A DNA stretch of 21,855 nucleotides from Pleurobrachia bachei (GCA_000695325.1 AVPN01000883.1:1-21855); one strand, 5' to 3'. Numbered from the stretch's first letter, positions 1 to 11,300 are shown. Numbers and translations: made by a program. Notes: generated by a model from the letters alone, not told the origin.

Positions 1-14
1 CCCCCCCACTCCAG

Positions 15-2306
15 GAAAGAACATATCGTGTAATGGGTTTGAGAAGTTTGGTGAGGATTTCTCGCAGGATTATTGCTGGACCCAGGGACTGTACACGATA
101 AAAGAGGCATACGATCTACCCGAGTCCCAGATCCCCTACCCGGGAATCATACCGGAAAATGTACCCGCTTGTAGGGAGCACTCACTGAAAAACGGGGGTA
201 AGTATCTGCTATCTGCAGCCATGTGGGGGTAGGGGTAGATGCATAGTATGGGGGAAATATGTGGTTTGCTTGCATTAGCTGTAGCTCGATGTATTTTATC
301 TAAGAGGGGGAGAGATGTGGTTTTCATTTCAAAAAGGAGTGAGAGAGCGGAGAGTCTGAATCCCTTCCTCCAGATCCCTCCTCTCCAGGGAAGATAGTGT
401 GCCCTCCAAAGGACCAACTGAAACCCCTAACTCGGGCCCGACATCTTTGGTATCAGTGGATCCCATTCTATTTCTGGGTGATCGCCCCCGTCTTCTACCT
501 TCCTTACATGGTATGTAATTTCCTCCCAAATTGATGGATATATTGCATTGTACTTGTTATACGTGTACTGTAAAGCCTGGTATTATAGACATTAGTTTAC
601 TGGAATGTGTGTGTGGTATATGTTTTAAAGTACGCGGTTGTATATTAGAGTACTTTGACATTGCTATAATAAGCAGACTAAATGCTTTTTGTGGTCATTA
701 ATAGCTGTACTTGGTATACTAGGAACTCCAGATTTATATACTCAAAAAGGAAAGCCATTACATTGTGGTCTCAGACTACTTCTCTCTCGCAAGGACCGTC
801 TATAAACGGCCTGATCAAAGCATCTTTAAAGTCTGCAGAAGTATGAATTATCTATTTTTTAACAACAAGGTATTACCTGTCAGGCCAATGCTCTGATAGG
901 ATACTATAATTTAGACTCTCTGATCACTCTCTTCAGTTTGTCAAAAGAGCTGGTTTGGACCGGATGAAGCCGCTTCTAAAGATAATGAGTGACTACTACC
1001 ACTGTACTACCGAGACACCATCAGAAGAGGTATATCTCTCAGCTGATGGTGTAGAAAGTGGAGGGGGCCCCAAAGTAGAAACCTGTAGGAACCTAAATTC
1101 TAATTGCTGAAATGCCCCCGTTCTTTCTTTAATTGACCTCCTTTTAATTGATATGTGTATATTCGATACCCCAAGCTTACTAACAACCCCTCCCGCCTCA
1201 GATCATAGTAAAGTGTGCAGACTGGGTGTATAACAGTATAGTGGACAGATTGAGTGAGGGTTCGAGTTGGACCAGCTGGCGAAACAGACATGGTTTGGGT
1301 CTAGCGGTGTTGTTTAGTAAACTAATGTACCTGGGAGGGAGCGTTCTGGTCATGTTCCTTACAACCGTCATGTTCCAGGTATGGGGGTTCTATCATGGAC
1401 CTATGATTTATTGGTTTGCAACAGATTCGAATTTAGCACCCACAGATTCCAATTCAAAGGGTCTTTCTAATTTTTTATCTTTCCAGGTTGGAGATTTTCA
1501 CACCTATGGTATTGAGTGGTTGAGACAATTCCCAAGTGAGGAAAATTACACTACCTCTATAAAACATAAGCTGTTTCCCAAAATGGTCGCCTGCGAAATT
1601 AAACGGTTCGTACTTCATTGATCACTATCAGAGCTAAAACATATATTAGTTGGTCTCTTTTTGACTTGAATTCGACTCCAATTACTCGAGATATTTGTTT
1701 CATATTATAGTTTTACACGACATTACCTCTGTAGATGGGGACCATCTGGTTTGGAAGAGGAAAATGGAATGTGTGTCCTTGCTCCAAACGTCATATTCCA
1801 GTACATTTTCCTTATTATGTGGTTCGCCCTGGCCATAACGATCTGCACAAACTTCATCAATATTTTCTTCTGGATCTTCAAACTGACTGCTATCAGATAC
1901 AATTATAATAAGCTAATTGCAACAGGTAAAATATACGAGCCGTAGCAAATTCACTTACAAAGTCAGACAAAAAGATTTGGAATATATTCCGCGCAATCTG
2001 GCTTTGTACATCTCCGACGTGGTGTAGGGGTTAGCATCTGTGGCTCTCACCCACAAGACCCGGGTTCGATTCCCGGCGCCGGAACACTTTTGCCTGTTTT
2101 AATTCTTTTCTTTTTCAGGCCACTTCTCGCACAAGCACCCCGGTTGGAAGTACATGTATTACCACATAGGAACCTCAGGGAGGGTTTTGTTAAATATAGT
2201 CGCCCAAAACACGAACCCTATTATTTTCGGGGCAAATGGAAAAACTGACTCCTGCTGTGATCAAACATTTGAGAACAGGTCACGTTCCGGGCGAATACAT
2301 CAATGA
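15..2306 (+). CDS. Innexin (gap-junction/hemichannel protein), 3' part of gene, eight exons
   Basis: Innexins are four-pass membrane proteins that form gap junctions and hemichannels. Exons read from the sequence: 15-197, 389-510, 732-869 (or from 723), 937-1029, 1202-1378, 1487-1605, 1735-1925 and 2119-2306, all GT-AG and phase-compatible, giving about 402 residues; the N-terminus with TM1 lies upstream of the window. Exon 15-197 encodes extracellular loop 1, with YCWTQGLYTIKEAYDLP and cysteines on both sides. Exon 389-510 encodes WYQWIPFYFWVIAPVFYLPY (TM2), 1202-1378 TM3, and 1487-1925 extracellular loop 2 (FPKMVACEIKRWGPSG, then GMCVLAPNVIFQY) running into TM4. The last exon gives a cytoplasmic tail beginning with YHIGTSGRVLLNIVAQNTNP and ends at TGA 2304-2306. 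The donor of exon 1487-1605 (gttcgt) is weak but restores KRWGPSG. The third exon's start is uncertain by 9 bases. A tRNA gene sits in the last intron. Family call is firm; paralogue unknown. Confidence 0.94.
2013..2084 (+). tRNA. tRNA-Glu (anticodon CTC) inside an innexin intron
   Basis: A 72-base cloverleaf. Acceptor arms are TCCGACG and CGCCGGA with discriminator A; the D arm GTGT/GCAT encloses AGGGGTTA; anticodon stem TGTGG/CCACA holds the loop CTCTCAC (anticodon CTC, reading GAG); the T arm CCGGG/CCCGG holds TTCGATT. The B box GGGTTCGATTCCC is canonical, and a T run at 2088-2091 can act as a Pol III terminator. One acceptor pair (5:68) is A-C, so the gene may be slightly decayed or edited. 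It lies in the last innexin intron (1926-2118), same strand as the host gene. No polyA or SINE tail follows it. Confidence 0.93.
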
Positions 2307-3272
2307 TCCCGTGTGATAATTGTGTCATGTTTGTGTGTTTTTAGTTGTTTTTATGTCAGTGTTTTTGTGCGAGAAAGGAAGAAGGCGACAATAGAGAGCA
2401 ATTTGATTGGAATGACATAAACTTTCCTGGGAAGCAGTATGTGTGTAGCATAGGTTAGGTATGGGAAAATCTGTCAGAGCATTGGATTTGGCCTGACAGG
2501 GGAAATAGTTTTTGGAAGAGTTTTGAAACCTCAAATTAGGAGTCAAAAGTTTGCATTTTATTTCACTGACTCAGACTGATTTGTGACATTTTATTTTCCT
2601 ATGTTGTTGCGGGCTACTCAAATATATTGACAATATGTTGCTCCAATTGAACAATTGCATTTCAAAAAGAGTGTGTAATTTGCTTATTTATTTCTGAAAT
2701 GGTATGGAACTGGAAGTGGAATATGAATTCCGATACGAACCATCTGCCGATTGAATTCCAAAATTTTTTGAAATTGAATTTCTTGTAAATTAAAACACAT
2801 GATATGAATTTAAAAAATTAGGCCTTTTTCTTTGTGACTCTGATAACCAGAGAAGGGGTGAAAATGATCGTTCTCCAGTTTTGGGAAAGTTTGCACGCGC
2901 AAAACGATTTATGATGCGCGGCGTTTCACGGGCGACGCCGCGCGCAAAATTCTGAAAAATTCTTAGAAAAATGCTTCCTTAAAAAGTTTTAGTTTCCAAT
3001 TTTTTATTCAATTTTCTCAAAAAATAACGCTGTACCAGCCTTGAAGCGCTGGTTTCACCGTCTGCGGCATCATTATGTCTTGTTCCAGCACATGTCAATA
3101 GTTTACGGACCTCTTTCTTCTAATTTTGATCATTAATTTGATGTTAATTTCGGTCTTTTTGAGCTGAGATTATATTTCAAACCATTGGCATAAAGGAAAA
3201 AATGGAATGATAGTGTAATTTGTAGCTATGGGATCCGCGAAGGACAATATATGAGTGCCAGACGAAACCAAA
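2307..3272. other. AT-rich intergenic region, no gene seen
   Basis: This 966-bp stretch separates the innexin stop from the next start codon. It is AT-rich with no convincing exon. The one clear structure is a GC-rich inverted repeat: gcgcggcgt at 2916-2924 and acgccgcgc at 2935-2943 (9-bp arms, 10-base loop). It should include the innexin 3' UTR and the promoter or 5' UTR of the gene at 3273. Confidence 0.6.
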
Positions 3273-3868
3273 ATGTCGACAGACGGAACATTTCTGTCTG
3301 TTTTGAACAAAGAAAACCCAAATCTTGGAGTCATTTCGAGTTGGTGTAGCAAAATTCGTACCAATGTAAGTCAAACAAACCCATCTCTGTCACTTGCAAT
3401 TCTCACTTTTTCTCTTCTCCTTCCAGGCTACTTTCATTGAGCTCCAAGAGACAGTTGCTTTACTAACTGAGAATTTGAAGGACAAATCAAAAGTTAGAGC
3501 AGAATTACTGAACAGGTGACAAGAGATAATTCCTATGCCACTGCTGTAGTGGTAGACCTCACCAACCATTGTTTTTCAGGCCGGAAATGGTCGCAACACT
3601 AGACAAGATTGTCCGACAGACCTACCAGGAGACCAAGGAACAGTATAAAAATCCAATCCCTCTTCTCGACGTCTTCTCCTCGACACCAATCAAACCTAAT
3701 CCCACCACTCCCGTCACTCCAATGAGCCTCCCCAAAGCTTACCGAGGTGATAAAAAAGCAGAATCCTCACGGAAACGCAGACGTGGTAAATCTCCCTCAC
3801 CCTCACGTCGGATGAGATATCAGAGGAAATACACCAAGCTCCTCATCCCTGAGAAGGATGCCTTATGA
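3273..3868 (+). CDS. Small basic, probably nuclear protein of unknown function, three exons
   Basis: Exons 3273-3365, 3427-3515 and 3580-3868 join in phase (0, then 2) with clean gt/ag borders (ACCAAT|gtaagt; ttccag|GCTACT; AACAG|gtgaca; tttcag|GCCGGA) to encode 156 residues. The first ATG (MSTDGTFLSVLNKENPN) is chosen because upstream in-frame codons lack an ATG. The N-terminal half looks helical (residues about 32-85, with IELQETVALLTENLKDK then ATLDKIVRQTYQETKEQYKN). The middle has TP-rich SSTPIKPNPTTPVTP, resembling proline-directed kinase sites. The C-terminus is basic (SSRKRRRGKSPSPSRR), resembling a bipartite nuclear localisation signal with an RS flavour. There is no signal peptide or membrane segment. 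I do not recognise the family; a nuclear chromatin or RNA-linked role would be a guess. The next gene starts 217 bp after this stop. Confidence 0.75.
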
Positions 3869-4085
3869 GTTGACTAACTGGCCATATCAAATGGCACGTT
3901 GCGTGCTTTCTGTGTGTGTCACTCCTCTTCGTTTTATAATTCCTTGCTTCCTCTCTCTTGGGTTTTGTATGAATTAAAATGTATTATGTTTGTGTGGTGG
4001 ATTTATAAAATTATTAATTGCTTCTGACAACCTGTTATTTTGCTTGTACCTTGAGAGAGGTTGATATAACTAAGAATATCCTAGG

Positions 4086-5652
4086 ATGAGGGAGCGGTAT
4101 CCGGAAGGGAAGATCCTATCAGCACTGAAAGAGCGGTCTGCCGATCACAGGGTTTACTATCTAGCCCTCCAACGGCAGATAATCCTGTGTCTCATTGAGA
4201 CATTTACCTCAGAGCTCTACCTCATTGTCTCTAGTGGGAGTCTCGCCGAAATACGACGTCAGAAGAAGGACCTTCCTTGCTCTCGCCTCGCCACTAAACT
4301 CCCCCAAACCCCTCCCCCCTCAGAGGTATAATATGCTTTTTAATACGGTATCAATTTCTCTCAAATAAAAGTTTTAAACCAATTGATAAACAATACTCAC
4401 AACCCTCTTTTCCACCCCCTTCACAATATAATACTGATGCCATCCCCTCCACACTTTCAGAAATCAGATAAACCAGAACCCTCACCGTCACCACCAGCTG
4501 GAACAACAGTCGATCCTGAGTTAAGGGTTGGGTGGCCAGAAGCTCTCTCTCGGGTTGATGAGAGATCGTGGCCGGTTAACTCACTCAGGATGATCCTTAA
4601 ACATATCTGGGATAAATTTGAGTTAACCGCTTTCGAGGTAATAATAGGCATGATTAGGAATTATATTATTTGCAATTGTATCGTGTTAACACCACCCTAT
4701 AATTCAACAGGACCAGGGCTCGAAGAGTGGTACTACATCTCCCTCTGAACCGGACCACCCTTCTCAGTTTTACACCAACAACGATCCCATCCAACCAGCC
4801 AGCCTAGCCCGGCTCTACCTCTTTCACACGGGCCTCCTAAACCCTCAGCAGCTGTCCAGCCCTCATGTACGGTTAATTGAGGAGAAGCCTAACCTACGGA
4901 GGTATCTGGAGGAACTGGACACTATGCCAGCCCGGCCATGTCTCACAGTTGTTACAATGTTCCAAACAAACCGACAGGACTCATTTTTAGCAGCCCTCAA
5001 GAATGAGGGAGTCCTATCAAATGTTGGGTTTAGAAACTTTGTAACGGGGCTAGGTAACCGAATAGTGGATACCAGTGTGTTTGGAGGTTGGACGGGTCTG
5101 AAAAATACCCGCCACAACCTGAGATTCCCCCATTACTCTGATACGCACCTTGAGATGAGTTTCGTCTTACCCAATTTAATACCAAGTGATACAAGAGCAA
5201 AGTTTTCCCAATCTGACCTTCTCACCGATATCACATGGGCATACCCCTCATCCCTTCGGTCATGTTTCCTCATTTGGTCCGAGGACCCCGCCTCTCTAAA
5301 CATTCCCAAAATATTCGGCGAGATTCAGATGATTTTCGGACTCAGCCAGAATTCTACTGCTGTGATAGTGATATCGAGGATCCCTGCAGTATCTAATGTT
5401 GCAGGGGTTTCCTCCGTCAGGTTTAGTAGTTCATTATGTGTCTCAATCTATTTGGGAGGGAAACACCAGTTACCCCCTATTTCCTGTCTCCAAGGATCCG
5501 AGTTGGCCAATAGGATTCGAGGACTGTGCTGTGAGTACAGTAGGTTGAAATTAACTGCTGAGAAGGACCGAGCAGCTTTTATCCACCATAAAATTGTGGG
5601 GAAATTTTCCAGTCTTCAGTCAGATGCCGTGCTTGAGGCCCTGTTTGTATAG
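4086..5652 (+). CDS. RALGAPB: RALGAPB-like protein (Ral GTPase-activating protein subunit beta, C-terminal region)
   Basis: RALGAPB is the non-catalytic partner of the RalGAP alpha subunits that switch off Ral GTPases. Exons 4086-4325, 4461-4637 and 4711-5652 (all phase 0) encode 452 residues. The last exon resembles, from memory, the end of animal RALGAPB: LARLYLFHTGLLNPQQL, MFQTNRQDSFLAAL, FVTGLGNRIVDTSVFGGWTG, then FPHYSDTHLEMSFVLPNLIP, a WSEDPASLNIP segment, and a basic tail (CCEYSRLKLTAEKDRAAF). The GWTG motif and the HYSDTHLEMSFVLP block are the most telling. Human RALGAPB is about 1,490 residues, so this model covers only the C-terminal third. The first ATG directly follows an acceptor-like cctag|g, so further 5' exons or trans-splicing are possible, but only 217 bp separate it from the previous stop. 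It is either a genuinely short protein or a partial model. Confidence 0.8.
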
Positions 5653-6354
5653 TTTTTCTGTTTGGATAGTGTTTGATATAGTGATAATTGCTTGACTTAT
5701 TTTTCATGTCACAACTCGTAGACATATTTAGTGTGTTTCACGGATATTATACTGGGTTACACGTGTGTAACTTTAGCATTGAAGTAGTTGTCTCTGGTCA
5801 ATTCATTGATTCAGTAGTTGTATTAGTAGTGACATTGTGTCACTGTGTCAGTGGGAATTTCTTTGTCATGTGTGTTTGTGCGTGTGTGGTGTATTGTGTG
5901 ACTGTGTGTGATGTTGATCAGTAATGTATTAGGTTTATCTCTCTCTTTTTTTGTTTTGTCAACCATAATATAATCACTACAGAAACAGAGCTGTATTACT
6001 TTTTACTATTTGTCTTGTTTTAACTTTTTAGAAAAAAACACAACTTATTTTCTTACTTTTGATTCTTCACTGTATATTATTCCATAAACACACAGTGTTT
6101 TACTTTGTTTTTCCAATATTGAGTCAATTTACATGCCCTGGGTAACACTATCCCGGCTAACTTCCTCGCCCTTCTCCCTCTATCTAAACCCATCTTCCCC
6201 TACCTCTAAACCTATTTTCCTCCCCTCTTCTCCATCGCTCTAAACCTCTCTTTCTCCCTTCCCCTTTCTAAACATCTCTAAATCCCTTTCCTCTCTAAAC
6301 CGCTCCTTCTTCATCTCTCTAAACCCTCTTCCCTCCCTCTCCAAGTAAGAGGAG
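5653..6354. other. Intergenic region with TG-rich and pyrimidine-rich tracts
   Basis: No gene is seen. About 5860-5915 is TG-rich and likely belongs to the 3' UTR of the RALGAPB-like gene. From 6001 the sequence belongs to the first unit of the 1.19-kb tandem duplication. At about 6150-6344 lies a CT-rich tract with seven scattered TCTAAA motifs, ending in cctctccaag a few bases before the BOD1L-type start codon. That arrangement looks like a 3' splice region with repeated branch-point-like motifs, or a pyrimidine-rich 5' UTR. Confidence 0.55.
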
Positions 6355-8378
6355 ATGGTCATGGATCAGGATGTGGATAAATTCGCTGGGAAGGTGGTAA
6401 ACCTACTGAAAACAAACGGAAAATTTGATGAGTTCAGAAAGATTTGTTCAGAGGAAATTGAAAATCATGTGCGTTCCCCTTAGTATTCTGAGTATTATTA
6501 TTCAGACCTGTAGTTTCTGAGCTACTATACCTACAGTCAGATTAGAAACTAGTTGGGAAAACTACAAACATGTGTATTCCGTTTTCAGAAAGCCTTTTTG
6601 AAGGCGAAGGAAGAGATCGAGGAGCTTGTGAGGAAGAGAGTGGTAGCTAACCGACAGTCTGAGTACCCCCTTACCAAGAATCAGTTGCGAGCAGAAATAA
6701 GAGCAATGATGGCTAAACGGTATGTACCCATTTACTGGGGATATGTAGATATTTAGTGGATATGCTAGGCACGTGCCCACCCTCTATATTTTTTTTTCTC
6801 GCGACCTCTAGCTCTCCGAGTCCGAAACATTCGACGGTCGACCTTCTTGGGGATGCTATTGTAATATTATATATGTAGCTATTTAGCAGAAACATTATGT
6901 AGATATCCAATGTTGTAGCGTGGGCCATGTAAAAGTGTTCTACCATAGATTGGAGCAATAAGTTATTGCCAATCCTAATCCCTAATAACCCCCATCCTGT
7001 GTTTCAGGAAGGACCTGTTAAACGGCTCCTACACGGCCATCCAATCAAGTCTCCGGAACCAGAAGAGCCTCTTTGTAGATGAAATTAACACTGTGACAGA
7101 ACAATTTGAAAAGGAGGAGAAGGAAGAGAAAGAGAACCCCACCACTACCACTACCAGTGAACCCACGGGTGATGATGGTCCCCCAGGGGTTTTACTATTT
7201 GTCTTGTTTTAACTTTTTAGAAAAAACACAACTTATTTTCTTACTTTTGATTCTTCACTGTATATTATTCCATAAACACACAGTGTTTTACTTTGTTTTT
7301 CCAATATTGAGTCAATTTACATGCCCTGGGTAACACTATCCCGGCTAACTTCCTCGCCCTTCTCCCTCTATCTAAACCCATCTTCCCCTACCTCTAAACC
7401 TATTTTCCTCCCCTCTTCTCCATCGCTCTAAACCTCTCTTTCTCCCTTCCCCTTTCTAAACATCTCTAAATCCCTTTCCTCTCTAAACCGCTCCTTCTTC
7501 ATCTCTCTAAACCCTCTTCCCTCCCTCTCCAAGTAAGAGGAGATGGTCATGGATCAGGATGTGGACAAATTCGCTGGGAAGGTGGTAAACCTACTGAAAA
7601 CAAACGGAAAATTTGATGAGTTCAGAAAGATTTGTTCAGAGGAAATTGAAAATCATGTGCGTTCCCCTTAGTATTCTGAGTATTATTATTCAGACCTGTA
7701 GTTTCTGAGCTACTATACCTACAGTCAGATTAGAAACTAGTTGGGAAAACTACAAACATGTGTATTCCGTTTTCAGAAAGCCTTTTTGAAGGCGAAGGAA
7801 GAGATTGAGGAGCTTGTGAGGAAGAGAGTGGTAGCTAACCGACAGTCTGAGTACCCCCTTACCAAGAATCAGTTGCGAGCAGAAATAAGAGCAATGATGG
7901 CTAAACGGTATGTACCCATTTACTGGGGATATGTAGATATTTAGTGGATATGCTAGGCACGTGCCCACCCTCTATATTTTTTTTTCTCGCGACCTCTAGC
8001 TCTCCGAGTCGGAAACATTCGACGGTCGACCTTCTTGGGGATGCTATTGTAATATTATATATGTAGCTATTTAGCAGAAACATTATGTAGATATCCAATG
8101 TTGTAGCGTGGGCCATGTAAAAGTGTTCTACCATAGATTGGAGCAATAAGTTATTGCCAATCCTAATCCCTAATAACCCCCATCCTGTGTTTCAGGAAGG
8201 ACCTGTTAAACGGCTCCTACACGGCCATCCAATCAAGTCTCCGGAACCAGAAGAGCCTCTTTGTAGATGAAATTAACACTGTGACAGAACAATTTGAAAA
8301 GGAGGAGAAGGAAGAGAAAGAGAACCCCACCACTACCACTACCAGTGAACCCACGGGTGATGATGGTCCCCCAGGGGT
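6001..8378 (+). repeat. Direct tandem duplication, two ~1.19-kb units (6001-7189 and 7190-8378)
   Basis: Bases 6001-7189 recur directly adjacent at 7190-8378. I see about four differences: one base in an A run near 6037, GATAAA/GACAAA in exon 1, ATCGAG/ATTGAG in exon 2, and TCCGAAA/TCGGAAA in intron 2. Each unit carries the pyrimidine-rich upstream tract, exons 1 and 2, both introns, and the first ~180 bp of exon 3 of the BOD1L-like gene. The junction is abrupt (ccaggggt followed by tttactattt) without an obvious transposable element. Near-identity means the event is very recent, or that two haplotypes were wrongly joined in the assembly. Confidence 0.93.
6355..7212 (+). CDS. Truncated upstream copy of BOD1L-like gene (BOD1-sized ORF)
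   Basis: Exons 6355-6468, 6589-6719 and 7008-7212 match the first three exon portions of the downstream full gene, with intact splice sites. The copy keeps the Shg1/BOD1-type N-terminal domain (MDQDVDKFAGKVVNLLKT, KAFLKAKEEIEELVRKR, KDLLNGSYTAIQSSLRNQ). It then runs across the duplication junction, adds about seven new residues (VLLFVLF) and stops at TAA 7210-7212, giving 149 residues. That is close to vertebrate BOD1 (about 185), a short relative of BOD1L1. It may be a partial pseudogene, a new short isoform or paralogue, an alternative 5' end for the downstream gene, or an assembly artefact. No polyadenylation evidence is visible. Confidence 0.6.
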
Positions 8379-11300
8379 GGGTGACCCAGTAGAGCTACCA
8401 CCTCCCCCACCTCCTCCCCCTCCTGCTACTATCCCAGCTACTGCTGTAGTACCACCTCCCGTTACCCACCATCTCCCACCCCCAGTGATGCAGGATCCCC
8501 ACCATCCAACAGTGATCGACACGGCCCTTCTCCACCAGACGGACTACCACACCGAGATGTTCAGTGCCGCTCCTCCACCCACCATGAGCATCAGTAACTT
8601 ATTGGCATCCGTTCAGTCATCAGACTTCAGAACACCTGTTACTGCTGCTGGTACCACCACCCCTGGTACTCCTGAATACCCAGAGTCAGTTGTGTCAGGA
8701 CCTCCTCCCCTACTGGATCTGCCAGCAGGGTATGATAAACCATCGTCCTCCTCTCGGGATGGGTACCGCTACGACAAGGAAGGGAGTTATAGGAGTAAGA
8801 GCAAGGATCCCTATACATCAGACTACAAACGGTCATCCTCGAAACCTCGTTCCAGCCGATACGAGGAGGAATACCGCTCTTCTTCATCCTCCCGTCGTCG
8901 CAGCCCCAGCCCCTCCCGATCATACAGCAGTTCCAAGGAGTATGATAAGTATGGGAAGAGTGTGAAGGACCTATTCAAGACACCCGATTATTACAGTAGC
9001 AGCAGACGGAGTGGATCAGGTCACCCCGGATCTAGTTCTTCTTCGTCTCGGTCAGAGAGAAGGAGGAGGGAGGAGGAATGGTATAAGAAGCATGATCCCT
9101 ATGCCATGCTCACTAAATATGGTATACCCTACACGGGGAGTAGTTCAACTCACAGGTACCCAGACCACCTAACATCTTCCTCCTCTTCAAGATCTCGAGA
9201 GGATCCGTATTATTACGACAGGAAGAGGTATGAAGAGTACTATAAATCGGAGCGATCCAGTAGCAGCAGCAGTAGGAGTAAAGACCATTACTACAGTTCA
9301 CATAGGGGGAGTAGTAGAGAGTACTATGAGAAGTCAAGTAGTAGTCATCACCATTCCGAGAGGTCTGAGGACAAGTACAAAGACCGGAGCTACCGGGGAG
9401 AGGAGGGGAAGTACTATAGTAGGGGAGGAGGGAGGGGAGGGGAGGAGATAGAGGGTTACCCTCCCGGTGACTACCCTCCAACGCTTCCCCCACCTGGGGG
9501 CAGTAGCAGCAGGGAGGGCAGTTACCCACCAAGAGAAGAGAGGTACCCAAGTTATCCTCCTAGTAGTGGTGGTGGTGATAGACACTCATCTCCAGCTCCA
9601 GACGACACTGCATCGAGACATTCCAGTGTTGAACCATCCCCAAAAACAGATCCCCCGGCCGGGGCTTCTTCCCCTGCTGTCGATGCCCCTCCTCTAGCCG
9701 ATAATGGTGATGGAGATGATCAGTCCTCACCAGAGTCAACCGTTAGGGAGAGTGCGATGGATAGAATGGAACAGGCGATAGCAAACATTCCCAGAACACC
9801 CGAAGAATCTCCACCACCTGAACCAGCTCCTACTCCTCCAGTAGTGACTGCTGTTGTTCCAAGTCCGTCTCCTAAATTTGAAATGAAATCACCACCACCC
9901 CCACAGCCGGCACCCTCACCCTTTCTTGGATGTTTGGGGTCCATAGCCGATGAGTTTGAGATAGGTATGCAGGAGCCACAGATTTATGATCCAAAGCGAA
10001 AGGCGATCATCGATTCAATTTTGCCAAAACCAAAGTATTGTGATATTTTAAAGGAGACTTTCGTTGACCAAAAACAAGAGCCAGAAGAAACGAGGACACC
10101 ACCTGAAGATGTCCCTAAGACACCACCGACCGTCCTTCAGGTCCAGGCTCCCAGAACGCCCCAAGAGCCACCCCAGACGCCACCAGGAGTTCCACAAACA
10201 CCCCCAGGAGCTCCACAGACACCACCAGGAGTTCCACAGACACCCCCAAGAGCTCCACAGACACCCCCTGGGGAGCTGGTTACCCCACCTGAGGCACCCA
10301 GAACACCAAGCGAACCTGCCCCGGGTATCCCTTCTGAAGCCCCTGTTATACTGCCCACAAACAGTCAGGAATTCCCGACACTGGAAGGGGACTCTTACCC
10401 CACTACAATCGTATCTCCCCCTTCATTCCCTATCGAATCTGAGAGCAGCAAACCTCCTCCCCTGATAAGCGACATGCCCAAACCTACCCCTGCCACTCCC
10501 ATAGTCCTCACCACGAAGAGAATGCGTGTAAAACCCAGCTTGGGGATAAACGAGTCTTCGGATGAAGAAGAGGGGGAGATCCTCTCCGATTCAGAGCATC
10601 CCAAACACAAACCTGCCATTTCCCCCATCAAGGAGGAGCCTGGTGGTGGAGATCTGATAGAGAAGGAGCCTGCGACTGGTGTGTTGCTGGTAGGTCAAGA
10701 GGATCACACTGGTGAGGCAGATCAGGTGGGAGGAGGGCTGGAAGATCATGAAGGTCAGGCAGGAGGAATAAAACAGGAGGATCCAGTCACCGTTGCAGCA
10801 GCCCCTCCTGATCCGGGTAGCTTCCCCATTCGTAGCAAAAGGGATCTCTTCAAGGCACGGTTCTTCCAACCAGACCTAAAGATTGACTTTGCCAAACCGG
10901 AGGAAGATGCTGCACAACCCGAATTAGCGGGAGGAGAGAGCGAGAAACAGGTTGTTAACCCGGAGAAGTACTCCCGAACTAAACGGTTCAAGGATGTTCT
11001 TCAAGCACACGCTGCCATTATGCAGGACGAACCTCAAGAGGGAGGATCAGACACCACTGCCAAGGATCTGGAACCCGTTGCAGCAGCTGATCCAGCAACT
11101 GCCGGTATATCACTGGTTGGTAAACGGAAGAGGCTATTGAATGATTACATAGCATCCCTGGAGTCCAACCCTGAACCTGCCACCAAGATACCTAAACAAG
11201 AGGGAGATGATCAGGGAGGAGAGGGGGAGAGCATTCCCTCTAAAGAACACCTGCCCAAACTGAGGATAAAGCCTGTTAGTGGGGGGATGTACACCTCTGA

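Noticed and set aside
5688-5924. 78-codon open frame after the RALGAPB-like gene
   Set aside because: Low-complexity TG-rich sequence with no ATG-led or spliced support; probably 3' UTR.
6184-6330. CTCTAAACC motifs as an interstitial telomere repeat
   Set aside because: Spacing is irregular, the background is pure pyrimidine, and the motif is not a tandem TTAGGG-type array.
8217-8522. Minus-strand Gly-rich open frame opposite BOD1L exon 3
   Set aside because: It is the antisense of the proline-rich coding region; composition explains the open frame. The same holds for other long open frames opposite or out of frame at 8690-11328.
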